DNA of 39,187 nucleotides from the NCBI GenBank assembly GCA_003152225.1, contig PLZQ01000272.1:3707-42893 (forward strand), read 5' to 3'. This DNA comes from Limisphaerales bacterium. GTDB lineage: Bacteria; Verrucomicrobiota; Verrucomicrobiia; Limisphaerales; UBA8199. The notes beneath the pieces are model-generated. The model was not told where the DNA came from and made no database searches. It saw only the letters and a list, made by a program, of their open reading frames with translations. Shown here in pieces: positions 24,648-32,300 of this stretch. Position 1 is the stretch's first letter, and every line of letters starts with the position of its first letter. The position numbers and the translations under genes are program-made.

Positions 24648-25973
24648 TTAGTAAAGATTGAAAAGCTTGGCATCCTGGGTTCGTTCCACGGTGATGTCCA
24701 TCAGCAGGGTTTCGTTGGGGCGCCAGAACAAAGGATAACTGGCACTGTCCTTGTCCAATGGCAGCTCGCCCAAGCTATCGGTATTGCCGACCGAATAGCC
24801 GATCGTATGGCTTGGATTCGCCGCTGAGAGACTGAACACCAATTCCTCGCCCCCGCCGATGACGCCGTTCAGAGTTGTGAGATCGAAGATGAAAGAACGG
24901 TAGCTTTCATCGTTCTTGTAGTTGTGAACAGTTTGGAGCACATCCGTGTGGAGCTTGACCATCAAATCATCAATGGTCACCGCTTCTTCAGGCGTATGAG
25001 GGCGCTCATAGAATTCAAGGAAATAGTCTGGAATGGACATGCCGAGATCGTCGGTTACCCTTGAGACCAGGTTTTGGAATGTGTGGAGCGTGCTTCTGTC
25101 GGGGGACGCGGGTAGAGTCTGACGTGTGCGCGCGTCGCACGCGTCGGCGAACTCCTGGTAATTGGCGAGGTCGAGCCGCAGGAACTTCACGATGAAAGTG
25201 CCGAGCTCCGGGTCGAGCGTGTCGGGACGAATAATGGAGGCATGGTCCCGGTTGGGGAAGACGGCCATGGGAATCGGGCCGGCGGACTTCGGCCAGGTCC
25301 GGACGGTGGGGGCCTGGCTGTTGGCTGTGAAATTCAGCGAGAGCCCAGTCGCGTTGAGATTGGCCGTGCAAACATAGACGGTGCCATCGGTGCCGTCTTT
25401 ATCGATGAGTTGCCTCAGGGCGCCCTGGTAGGGCTGGCTGCCGACCAGGATGGCGCTCAGACAGGTTTCAGGCACGTAAAAGGAACGGGGGCCAAAAAGG
25501 TCGCGTTGGGCGAGTTTCCATGAGTAGGGCGAGCCCATCTCCAAGGCGTCGAGGATATGGGTCCCGGTCTCAAAGTTGGTCTGCCAGCCTTTGACGATCC
25601 TACCGAACATCGTCCGCCCCAGGGCTGCCAGCGGCGAGCCTAGATTGGCCGGCGCCAGCATCAGGAACCTGCGCACGGGACACTCTTTCCCAGTTTCCAG
25701 ATAGTAGCGGGTCATCCATTCCCGTGCCACGAGCGTGCCGGTGGAATGGACAATGAGATTGATACTCTTCGGGTCTGTGGGAATGCCTTTGTCGAGCAGG
25801 ATCTTCTGGAAGGACTTGGCCAGGTCTTCGATCGTGATGTGGTCTTCCAGCGAGACGTAATCTCCCAGCACGATGTCGGTCACCGTAAAGCCGTTGGCGC
25901 CGAGGAATTGTTGCAGGGGAACAAACGATTGTCGGGTGTCGCTATACCCGTGAAGGATGATTACGTTTGGCAT
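24648..25973 (-). CDS. Alpha/beta hydrolase (lipase/esterase-like) with extra C-terminal domain
   Basis: The protein begins NVIILHGYSDTRQSF, the first strand and oxyanion loop of an alpha/beta hydrolase. The nucleophile elbow is LIVHSTGTLV (Ser in H-S-x-G; the usual leading Gly is Val), followed by REWMTRYYLE and LMLAPANLGSPLA, as in lipase-like proteins. A candidate acid/His region is RDHASI. No signal peptide is visible. The C-terminal 150 residues (from about 280) have no obvious relative; they include FIFDLTTLNGVIGGGEELVF. The position between a di-heme cytochrome (15 nt upstream) and the lycopene-cyclase-like protein suggests hydrolysis of a lipid or ester substrate or product. GGAG lies nine bases before the ATG. 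Confidence 0.8.
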   Translation of the reverse strand: MPNVIILHGYSDTRQSFVPLQQFLGANGFTVTDIVLGDYVSLEDHITIEDLAKSFQKILLDKGIPTDPKSINLIVHSTGTLVAREWMTRYYLETGKECPVRRFLMLAPANLGSPLAALGRTMFGRIVKGWQTNFETGTHILDALEMGSPYSWKLAQRDLFGPRSFYVPETCLSAILVGSQPYQGALRQLIDKDGTDGTVYVCTANLNATGLSLNFTANSQAPTVRTWPKSAGPIPMAVFPNRDHASIIRPDTLDPELGTFIVKFLRLDLANYQEFADACDARTRQTLPASPDRSTLHTFQNLVSRVTDDLGMSIPDYFLEFYERPHTPEEAVTIDDLMVKLHTDVLQTVHNYKNDESYRSFIFDLTTLNGVIGGGEELVFSLSAANPSHTIGYSVGNTDSLGELPLDKDSASYPLFWRPNETLLMDITVERTQDAKLFNLY

Positions 25974-25988
25974 AAAACTATTCTCCGA

Positions 25989-27452
25989 TTACAGGGTTTT
26001 CAAGTATTCGAGCAGCGCTTCCTTTTCGCCGGCTGGGAGGGCTGTGCCGTAGGTGTGTCCCTGATTTCCATTGCCGCGCTGGCGTGTGTCCAGCAGGAAG
26101 CCGCCGCGCTCGGCCGCCGGTCCCGAGCTGACGAAGCCGACGTTGGCCGGATCGTAGAGGTCGCCGCCCCGATAAAAGGTCTGCGGGCGCTGTTCTGGTG
26201 GTTGGAGAAGAGCGCGGAGATTGGGAACGGAGCCGTTGTGTAGATAGGGAGCGCGGAGCCAGAGGCCATCGAGCGGCGAAGCCAGATAGCCTACGTTCTT
26301 GATGGTATCCGGCCGGTGGGCGCCCATCCCCTCATTGATGGCTCGGTTGGTCTTGCGGGACGCTTCCGGCGTCCAGGAATCAAACCGCTCGCGGTCAGTG
26401 CCAATCTCCTTGATAGGGACGGGGTGATTGCATTGCGGTTGGCCGGGCTCGTGGCAGGAGGCGCATTGCTGTTGGTAAAGGGCTTTGCCGGTGGCGGCCA
26501 AGTCGGCCTTGATAGCGTACGGACCATTGGGATAGGGCCAGTGCGGTGGTTGGAGCCGGCTGAGAAAACCGTCCAGGCGTTTCATATTCGGTTCGAAGTC
26601 CCGGGTCGGTCGCGCGCCGACTCCAACCGAGGAATCGACCAGCACTGTATAGACCGAGGGGCTTTCGCCGCCCCAGTTGAGGAACAGGTTGGTGCCCTTG
26701 CGAACCTGCAGGTTCCAGGCGGAAGCGAAGTCGCACTGGCCGACGGAGTGGTCCTCGGGCAGATGGGCCAGGAAGTATTTCGGAAGGTTAAAGGCGTCGT
26801 CGCGGCCCGGACCCCAGTCGGGCTTGCCAGGTCGGTCCATCCAGGCAAGCTGCTGGCCTTGCTGGATAAAGGCTCTACGGGTGAAGGGGATGATCGCGAA
26901 CCGATACAGCAACCGGTCGCACAAGCCGAGGTCGTAGTTTTGATTGATCTCGCTCAGCAGGGTATTGGCGTTAAATCGCGGGTCATTTGCGGCCTGCGAA
27001 AAGAAACGGAACATAGCCTGAACGTTGAAGCTGTGGGCTGGAGCACCTAGAACCACCACGGGATTCTCCTCTTCCTTGAGCCGGTAGGTCGTCACATGGC
27101 ACAGGGCACAGTTGTTGCCGACGCGCGGAAACCCAACGGTCTTTTTCGTGAACCCGACCGGCAGTTCGGAGCCTGGTTCCCAAACTACGCCGAACGACTT
27201 GTAGCCGCCGGTCCCTGGCATGAGGTCAGGGAAAATGCGCGGCAGGACCACCCAAATCCAATAAGGAATGCCAAACTGGCTCTCGCTGCCCAGCGAACCA
27301 TGCTTGAACCATTCCTCGTCGCTGGCGATGGGCGTGGGTTCGACCTGCCGGAAGAACTTATACCAGCCGAACCAGGCGGTCGCCCCGCCAGCGGCCAAGA
27401 CCAGCACGAAAATGAGGAAGCGTCTTTTTCGGGGGCGGGGGTTCGATTTCAT
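25989..27452 (-). CDS. Di-heme c-type cytochrome (CCP/RoxA-like), paralog 3
   Basis: An N-terminal basic stretch and hydrophobic segment (residues 11-30) anchor or export the protein. Two heme c motifs are present: CALCH (115-119) and CASCH (330-334), about 215 residues apart. Landmarks shared with the upstream paralog are GPGRDDAFNLPKYFL, GQCDFASAWN, APYLHNGSVPNLRALL and the C-terminal ALPAGEKEALLEYLKTL. These belong to the di-heme cytochrome c peroxidase-like superfamily; true peroxidase or oxygenase activity cannot be decided from the sequence. It starts 12 nt after the previous gene and is followed by the hydrolase after 15 nt. Its 487 residues differ from classical CcpA (about 320). Confidence 0.85.
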   Translation of the reverse strand: MKSNPRPRKRRFLIFVLVLAAGGATAWFGWYKFFRQVEPTPIASDEEWFKHGSLGSESQFGIPYWIWVVLPRIFPDLMPGTGGYKSFGVVWEPGSELPVGFTKKTVGFPRVGNNCALCHVTTYRLKEEENPVVVLGAPAHSFNVQAMFRFFSQAANDPRFNANTLLSEINQNYDLGLCDRLLYRFAIIPFTRRAFIQQGQQLAWMDRPGKPDWGPGRDDAFNLPKYFLAHLPEDHSVGQCDFASAWNLQVRKGTNLFLNWGGESPSVYTVLVDSSVGVGARPTRDFEPNMKRLDGFLSRLQPPHWPYPNGPYAIKADLAATGKALYQQQCASCHEPGQPQCNHPVPIKEIGTDRERFDSWTPEASRKTNRAINEGMGAHRPDTIKNVGYLASPLDGLWLRAPYLHNGSVPNLRALLQPPEQRPQTFYRGGDLYDPANVGFVSSGPAAERGGFLLDTRQRGNGNQGHTYGTALPAGEKEALLEYLKTL

Positions 27453-27464
27453 TCCTTGGTGTTC

Positions 27465-28967
27465 CTAGAAGGTTTTTAGGTATTCCACGACGGCGTCCTT
27501 CTCCCCCGCGGTAAGGTCGGTGCCGTATTCCCTGCCTTCATGGCCGTAGTTGCCGTTCCCCGGGAGGCGAGTGTCATAATGAAAGAACTTGCGCCCTTTC
27601 TCCTCGGCAATGTTCCAGACAAAGCCAACACGCTTGGGCTCATACACATCGTAGCCGCGGTAGAACTCCGGCGGACGGTTGGTGGAGTATTCCAGCAGAT
27701 CGCGCAGGGCTGGCACTGAACCGTTGTGCAGGTAAGGCGCGCGCAGCCAAAGGCCGTCCAAAGGCTGGTTCGCGTAACCCCAGGTCTTTCGGAAATGGGA
27801 GAAACGCTCATCGCCGTAGCCTGCATACAACAGGTTCTGGTTGGCGCATAGCTCCGGCGTATAAGAATCGAGCCTGTGCCGGTCGGTCTTGACCTTTTCA
27901 ATCGGGGTAACCTGGCCGACATATTCGCCGGTAAAGTCGGTGCCGTCTTTGCCGTGGCAACGGGAGCAGTATGCTTCGTAAATCGGCTTACCTTGATCGG
28001 CCATCCTCCTGTCGATAGGATAAGGGAAAGGGGGCGGCGTGGCGTCAAGCAACCAATCTTCCATTCGTTTCACTGACGCCCGATCGAGGGTGGGCGGGGT
28101 GGCGCCGGTGCCAAAAGCGGCGCTCCGGTTTCGCTCTTGAACAGAGTTATTATTGCCGTCCCAGTGAAGCCACAAGCCCTGGCGTTTGCGCTGGTTCCAG
28201 ATGGATGGAAAGTCGCACAAGCCGACCCACTCGTTGGTGCTGAGGAGGTCCATGCGGAAGTTCAGCAGCACTTTGGGCGGGTTGAAGGTGTCCACTCGTC
28301 CGGGACCGCAATCGGGTTCGCGTTCCATGAAACTGAAGCGCTGTCGCAGCAGCAGCAGTTTTTCACGAGCCAGGCTGATGCCCGCCAGGCGCAACAGCAA
28401 TCGATTGAACCAATCTTCGCCTCCGCGCCGCGCGATTTCGGGCACGAGGCGTCCGGCGGAGAACTTCTCATCCACGGCGCAGGCGAATAGAAATCGTTCG
28501 AAGGCCTGAAGATCGACGGTATTGGCGGGCATGCCGACGATAACGCGGGGCTTGCTTTCCGGCGTGTCGCGCACAGTGCCGGCGTGGCAAACCGCGCAGT
28601 TTAGGAAGACCCGGTCGATGCCCATCACATTCCGTCGAGAGGTGCCGACCGGCAGGTCTTTGCCTGGCTCATAAATGAAACCAATGGCGGGGAGACCATC
28701 GCCGGGCAAATACTCCCGGAAGAGCTCCGGCAGCGTCTTCCATAAAGAAACGGGGACGCCGGAGCCGCGTTCGCCCCCCGTGGAGCCGTACTTCATGTGC
28801 TCGACCGCGTCGGCGTAGGTCACCGGCACGTCGCGCGTGAATCGGAAGGCGAGGTAAACGAGCACCGCCAGGAACAGTAAGACCGTGAGCGCACGGAGCC
28901 TGCCGCAACGCCTGCAATTGCGTTGGGACGGCTCCGGGGAAGTGGGCTGGACAGGGTCAACGTTCAT
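27465..28967 (-). CDS. Di-heme c-type cytochrome (CCP/RoxA-like), paralog 2
   Basis: A 500-residue membrane-anchored or exported protein: one hydrophobic segment at about 24-42, then the catalytic body. Heme motifs CAVCH (124-128) and CSRCH (334-338) are 210 residues apart, as in the next gene. Shared blocks are CGPGRVDTFNPPKVLL, VGLCDFPSIWN, APYLHNGSVPALRDLLE, FYRGYDVYEPKRVGF and the tail GEKDAVVEYLKTF. The two mid-size cytochromes are clearly paralogs, with little difference in length. Neither CXXCH heme motif is degenerate. It begins 19 nt after the small unknown protein. Function could be electron transfer to, or maturation of, the large cytochrome; this is inferred from order only. Confidence 0.85.
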   Translation of the reverse strand: MNVDPVQPTSPEPSQRNCRRCGRLRALTVLLFLAVLVYLAFRFTRDVPVTYADAVEHMKYGSTGGERGSGVPVSLWKTLPELFREYLPGDGLPAIGFIYEPGKDLPVGTSRRNVMGIDRVFLNCAVCHAGTVRDTPESKPRVIVGMPANTVDLQAFERFLFACAVDEKFSAGRLVPEIARRGGEDWFNRLLLRLAGISLAREKLLLLRQRFSFMEREPDCGPGRVDTFNPPKVLLNFRMDLLSTNEWVGLCDFPSIWNQRKRQGLWLHWDGNNNSVQERNRSAAFGTGATPPTLDRASVKRMEDWLLDATPPPFPYPIDRRMADQGKPIYEAYCSRCHGKDGTDFTGEYVGQVTPIEKVKTDRHRLDSYTPELCANQNLLYAGYGDERFSHFRKTWGYANQPLDGLWLRAPYLHNGSVPALRDLLEYSTNRPPEFYRGYDVYEPKRVGFVWNIAEEKGRKFFHYDTRLPGNGNYGHEGREYGTDLTAGEKDAVVEYLKTF

Positions 28968-28986
28968 CCCGGGCCCAAGTGTGCGC

Positions 28987-29424
28987 TCAACTCGCGAACC
29001 TCAGGGCGAAGTCGATCAGTTTCTTCTTGCCCCAAAAGACAATCCCCAGATAAACGCCCTCACCGACCTGGCGGATTTCGTCCCTAATCCAATGAGCCAG
29101 CAGGGAGGTTTGGGAATAATCGAGGACGATGCACTCCTTGCCATCGTACCAACTCGCATCCTTATAGACCTTGGCAATCACCGCCTTGACGCCAATGGGA
29201 AGCAGTTTGTTGCGCAGTTCGCCTTTGCTGGCGTCGAATACCTTCCCCTGCCAGGCGAACAGGTGGATGAACTTGGCCGCAGTCTCCTCCAGTTCGGTGC
29301 CAGGAGCAATAATGGCAGTGCCGGTGGCATCACCGTTGGGGATTTCGCCGGCCGGGCTGGCTTTGAATAAGCCGTCCAGCTCAGCCTGTGACATCTTCAT
29401 CAGTTGGGGTATGTCCACTGCCAT
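28987..29424 (-). CDS. Uncharacterised 145-residue protein in cytochrome cluster
   Basis: I do not recognise a named family. The protein has no signal peptide and no membrane segment; it is compact and mixed alpha/beta. Notable parts are LDGLFKASPAGEIPNGD near the start, KVYKDASWYDGKECIVLDYS in the middle, and LAHWIRDEIRQVGEGVYLGIVFWGKKKLIDFAL at the end. The latter could form a small ligand-binding or catalytic barrel. The start is well supported: AAGGA lies six to seven bases before the ATG. It sits between the large di-heme cytochrome (53 nt) and paralog 2 (19 nt), so it probably acts with them. Confidence 0.75.
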   Translation of the reverse strand: MAVDIPQLMKMSQAELDGLFKASPAGEIPNGDATGTAIIAPGTELEETAAKFIHLFAWQGKVFDASKGELRNKLLPIGVKAVIAKVYKDASWYDGKECIVLDYSQTSLLAHWIRDEIRQVGEGVYLGIVFWGKKKLIDFALRFAS

Positions 29425-29477
29425 GGTCTATCCTTTTGTTTCGCCCACCTCCCGGAGCGAGCGGTTATGGGTGCGCA

Positions 29478-31607
29478 TCAGAGAGTCTTGAGATACTCGA
29501 TGAGCGCCCGCTTGTCTTCGTCGGCTAACTCCGTGCCGAAATAATGGCCCTTGTCCTCGATGAGATCGGGGCATTTGCTGATTCGGAACAGGTCCGGTGC
29601 CAGCTCATCACGCATCAGGGCCTTGGAGGCCGCGGCGTCCAGATGCTTCAGCTTGATTTCGAGCAGCACCTTCTTGATCTTCAAGCAAAGCCCCAGCAGC
29701 TTTGCGGGGTCGGCTTCGGGATCGATGTTGGCGAGCAAGTTGATGGGCGTCCCTTCGGGGATTGGCCCAATGCGCAAATAGCCATCGGGGTCCATGTGCG
29801 GTTTCAGCAGCGTGCGCAGCGGCTCGGGGATGACTGAGGCCTGGAGTTGCAACTTGCACTCCTGGCTGGTCCGCCAAATGGAATTGGTGCCCAGCCGCTT
29901 TTCGGGCCATAACAGCTTTTCGATGGCGTCGTTGAACGCAGTCATCCTTCCCTTGACGGACGGGTCACCCGTGAATACGCCGAGTGTATTGTTGTGGAGC
30001 AGCGGGGCGGAGGACCAAACGCTGATCAGGGAGGCCGTACGGTAATATCCGTTGCCGCCGCCGGGCACAGTCCAGTTCTCCATCTTGTCGGTGTAAGGAT
30101 TCCAAACCTCAATATCCCCTGGTGACTCAAGCCCCTTGTAGGTCTCCGAGGAGAAGTTGGCCCAGATATGTCCCCGCTTGGCGTTGGTGCCGCAGGCGCG
30201 GGCGGAGTTGCTCTTAATCTTGGTGATGGGGTAGCGATGATCGTCCGAGAAGAAGTTCCCATCCTGGAAATCCGGCTTAAGGACTTCCTGGCGATACCAC
30301 TCGACGTCATCTGCTCCGACAGATGGCCGCTTGCTCGAGTGGCAGCGGGCACAGTTCTCGGCGAAAACCACCTTGCCGCGCGTCAACACTGCCTGGTCGG
30401 ATGTGAGGTATTCTTTTCCGTCGGGCGCGTCCTCCAGCCGGAACGCTTTGAGGCGGGTGAAGAACTTGCCGACATTGGTGAACTTCTGCTGCGTGGCCAG
30501 CCAATATACTGAGTTCTTCTGCGCCATGCTGATTTCGAACGGTTTCTGGCCGGTTAACCCGATCAATGCGTTGTGCTGCTGGAGGAAATGCTGCGAATAC
30601 ATGCCGATGTTGACATAGACGCGCAAGGTGGCGCCAACCACCCCGACTGAATCCGCACCATCTTTGAGGATATGAGGGACGTTCGCCGTGGGGGTGACGC
30701 CCGGCAGCAGCAGCGTCTCACCGGCCAGGACTTCCGGTTCGGCTACGGACAGGCGCGACCCGAGTTGGAAGATCGGGTTAATGGCATTGGGGTTGTTGAT
30801 ATTGTCCGTGGCGACGCGGGACGTGTCCGAGGTTCCGGGCGGCTGAGTCTTGAGCATTTCCCAGAAGAAGCCTCCTTCTTTTACCAGGTTGGCGAACACT
30901 TTGCCCTCGCGGATATATTGGTTGCCGATTGCCGAGGCCAGGTTGTCCCATTTCGGATTCGCCGGATCGGCGGGCGGCTTGCAGGGATTGAACGCGATGT
31001 GGCAAGCGCCGCAGGAGATGCCGACACGATAGGGGCGGACCAGGTCGCGGCGTATGGCGTAATCCGGGTCTGCGTAATAGCGGTTGCCATCCCATTTCTT
31101 GACCGCCTCACCCTTGAAATCCGGGTTCTCAAACAAACGGAACCCCATGATCCCCGTGGGGTGGCCATAGACTTTAGGATCGATGGCCGCCGGTTCGGGC
31201 TCGACCGCCTCATCGATCCAGAGGCCATACTGGTCGGCCTTGGAAGCCTGTTTGTAGCCGGGCTCGTTGATGAGCCCGAACTCCTTGAACCGCTCGCCGC
31301 GCTTGCGGGAGTCGATCGTCTTCAGCAAGTCAATCAGACCGAAGCTTTCCCGCGACATCCGTTCCCAGAACTGCTCATCGCCCCCGCACCAGAGATTCCA
31401 GGTATTGCGGCCCTTGATTTCCTCCGGGCTGAGCGTGAGCCCGCCATCCATCGGTTGGAAAACATCGGCCCCCAATTCGGGGAAATCCGCCGGCGTGCGG
31501 CCACCGCCGTTGTCGGCCAGCGGATTGGTGCTCCTGCAGCCGAAACCCGCGAATAGGCCCAGCACGCCCAGCGTAAATAACATCAGAATCAGTCTCGTCC
31601 TCATCAT
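29478..31607 (-). CDS. Large di-heme c-type cytochrome with RoxA-like architecture
   Basis: The protein is about 709 residues from the ATG at 31607, which has AAAGGG six bases upstream; an ATG at 31625 is possible. A hydrophobic segment ending at FAGFGC gives a weak lipobox, so it may be a lipoprotein. Two heme motifs, CGACH (about 199-203) and CARCH (about 419-423), are 220 residues apart in a protein of about 700 residues. That size and spacing match rubber oxygenase RoxA, and differ from the shorter cytochrome c peroxidases. The tail GTELADEDKRALIEYLKTL resembles its two paralogs downstream. RoxA-type proteins cleave polyisoprene, while related di-heme proteins make hydroxy fatty acids; the real substrate here is unknown. 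It is the first gene of the cluster and has the best promoter. Confidence 0.82.
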   Translation of the reverse strand: MMRTRLILMLFTLGVLGLFAGFGCRSTNPLADNGGGRTPADFPELGADVFQPMDGGLTLSPEEIKGRNTWNLWCGGDEQFWERMSRESFGLIDLLKTIDSRKRGERFKEFGLINEPGYKQASKADQYGLWIDEAVEPEPAAIDPKVYGHPTGIMGFRLFENPDFKGEAVKKWDGNRYYADPDYAIRRDLVRPYRVGISCGACHIAFNPCKPPADPANPKWDNLASAIGNQYIREGKVFANLVKEGGFFWEMLKTQPPGTSDTSRVATDNINNPNAINPIFQLGSRLSVAEPEVLAGETLLLPGVTPTANVPHILKDGADSVGVVGATLRVYVNIGMYSQHFLQQHNALIGLTGQKPFEISMAQKNSVYWLATQQKFTNVGKFFTRLKAFRLEDAPDGKEYLTSDQAVLTRGKVVFAENCARCHSSKRPSVGADDVEWYRQEVLKPDFQDGNFFSDDHRYPITKIKSNSARACGTNAKRGHIWANFSSETYKGLESPGDIEVWNPYTDKMENWTVPGGGNGYYRTASLISVWSSAPLLHNNTLGVFTGDPSVKGRMTAFNDAIEKLLWPEKRLGTNSIWRTSQECKLQLQASVIPEPLRTLLKPHMDPDGYLRIGPIPEGTPINLLANIDPEADPAKLLGLCLKIKKVLLEIKLKHLDAAASKALMRDELAPDLFRISKCPDLIEDKGHYFGTELADEDKRALIEYLKTL

Positions 31608-31673
31608 CGTTAACCCTTTCAGCATGGTGGTTGTACACTCTTTTTGCCTGCCTGGATTGGTATTACGGAATTT

Positions 31674-31702
31674 ATCATAGCGTACCTGCGGCTGGTTGAC
31701 AA
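31674..31702 (-). promoter_or_regulatory. Strong candidate promoter of the di-heme cytochrome cluster
   Basis: On the minus strand TTGTCA (31702-31697), a 17-nt spacer and TATGAT (31679-31674) lie about 70 nt before the first gene. The -35 differs from consensus by one base and the -10 by one. The word GGTTGACAA, overlapping the -35, recurs at 31747-31755 in the same orientation, 53 nt upstream, as a possible operator pair. Confidence 0.6.
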
Positions 31703-32300
31703 GAACCTTTTATGATGCTGATAACTTTTGAAGATTGTGAACAGCCGGTTGACAATCCGCGCGAGCCGCGTAACAGTGCCGCAGTTCCATAGACAGCACC
31801 TATACCCGCACTGGGGAATGTTCGGGCCTACCAGAAGGACGAAGGGAAAAGGGGTCGGGGCAGAGCCATTGCTGCGCCGGAATTGCGAAATACGTACAAC
31901 GGACACCCAAGGGATGTGTAAGGGAAGTACAAAGGAAGTACAAGGGACCAACCGGCTCACAACCGGCTCACAGCACGCTGGCCCATCCGTTGCTCCACGG
32001 TCACTCCATGGTACCCGCACCCTCCACCCACCGAGGTTGCTGGCGTGGTGATCCGAAGCTGCACCGTGAGACCCGCTTGCCGTGGCGCGGGGTTGCATAA
32101 CTGGGGAATGTTGATCGTCTCTATCCTGTCCTGCAGGTTGCGGAGCCTATGCCAAAGTTTCCTCTGTAACGTAAGGAGACGCGGTCGGGTGATCCCGGGG
32201 AGAGCGGTTGGCCCAGTATTTCTTCGTGGGGGAGGTGGAAACCCGTTACACGCAAGAAAGCAGTTGTCGGCATCGGGGAGCTGGCTCTAAGGTGTGGCCC
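31703..32300. other. Gene-free intergenic stretch of about 600 bp with word repeats
   Basis: No frame here looks coding; the two frames of about 110 and 160 residues lack family features. It contains a tandem GGAAGTACAA word (about 31920-31950), two adjacent ACCGGCTCACA words (about 31950-31975), and the stretch AAAAGGGGTCGGGG near 31847. A 13-bp direct repeat, ACTGGGGAATGTT, occurs at 31810-31822 and 32100-32112. The start of the NamZ fusion gene lies at its right end; I see no strong promoter for it. Confidence 0.5.

Noticed and set aside
31619-32098. 159-residue minus frame
   Set aside because: Covers the promoter of the cytochrome cluster and the word arrays, and its composition is not protein-like.
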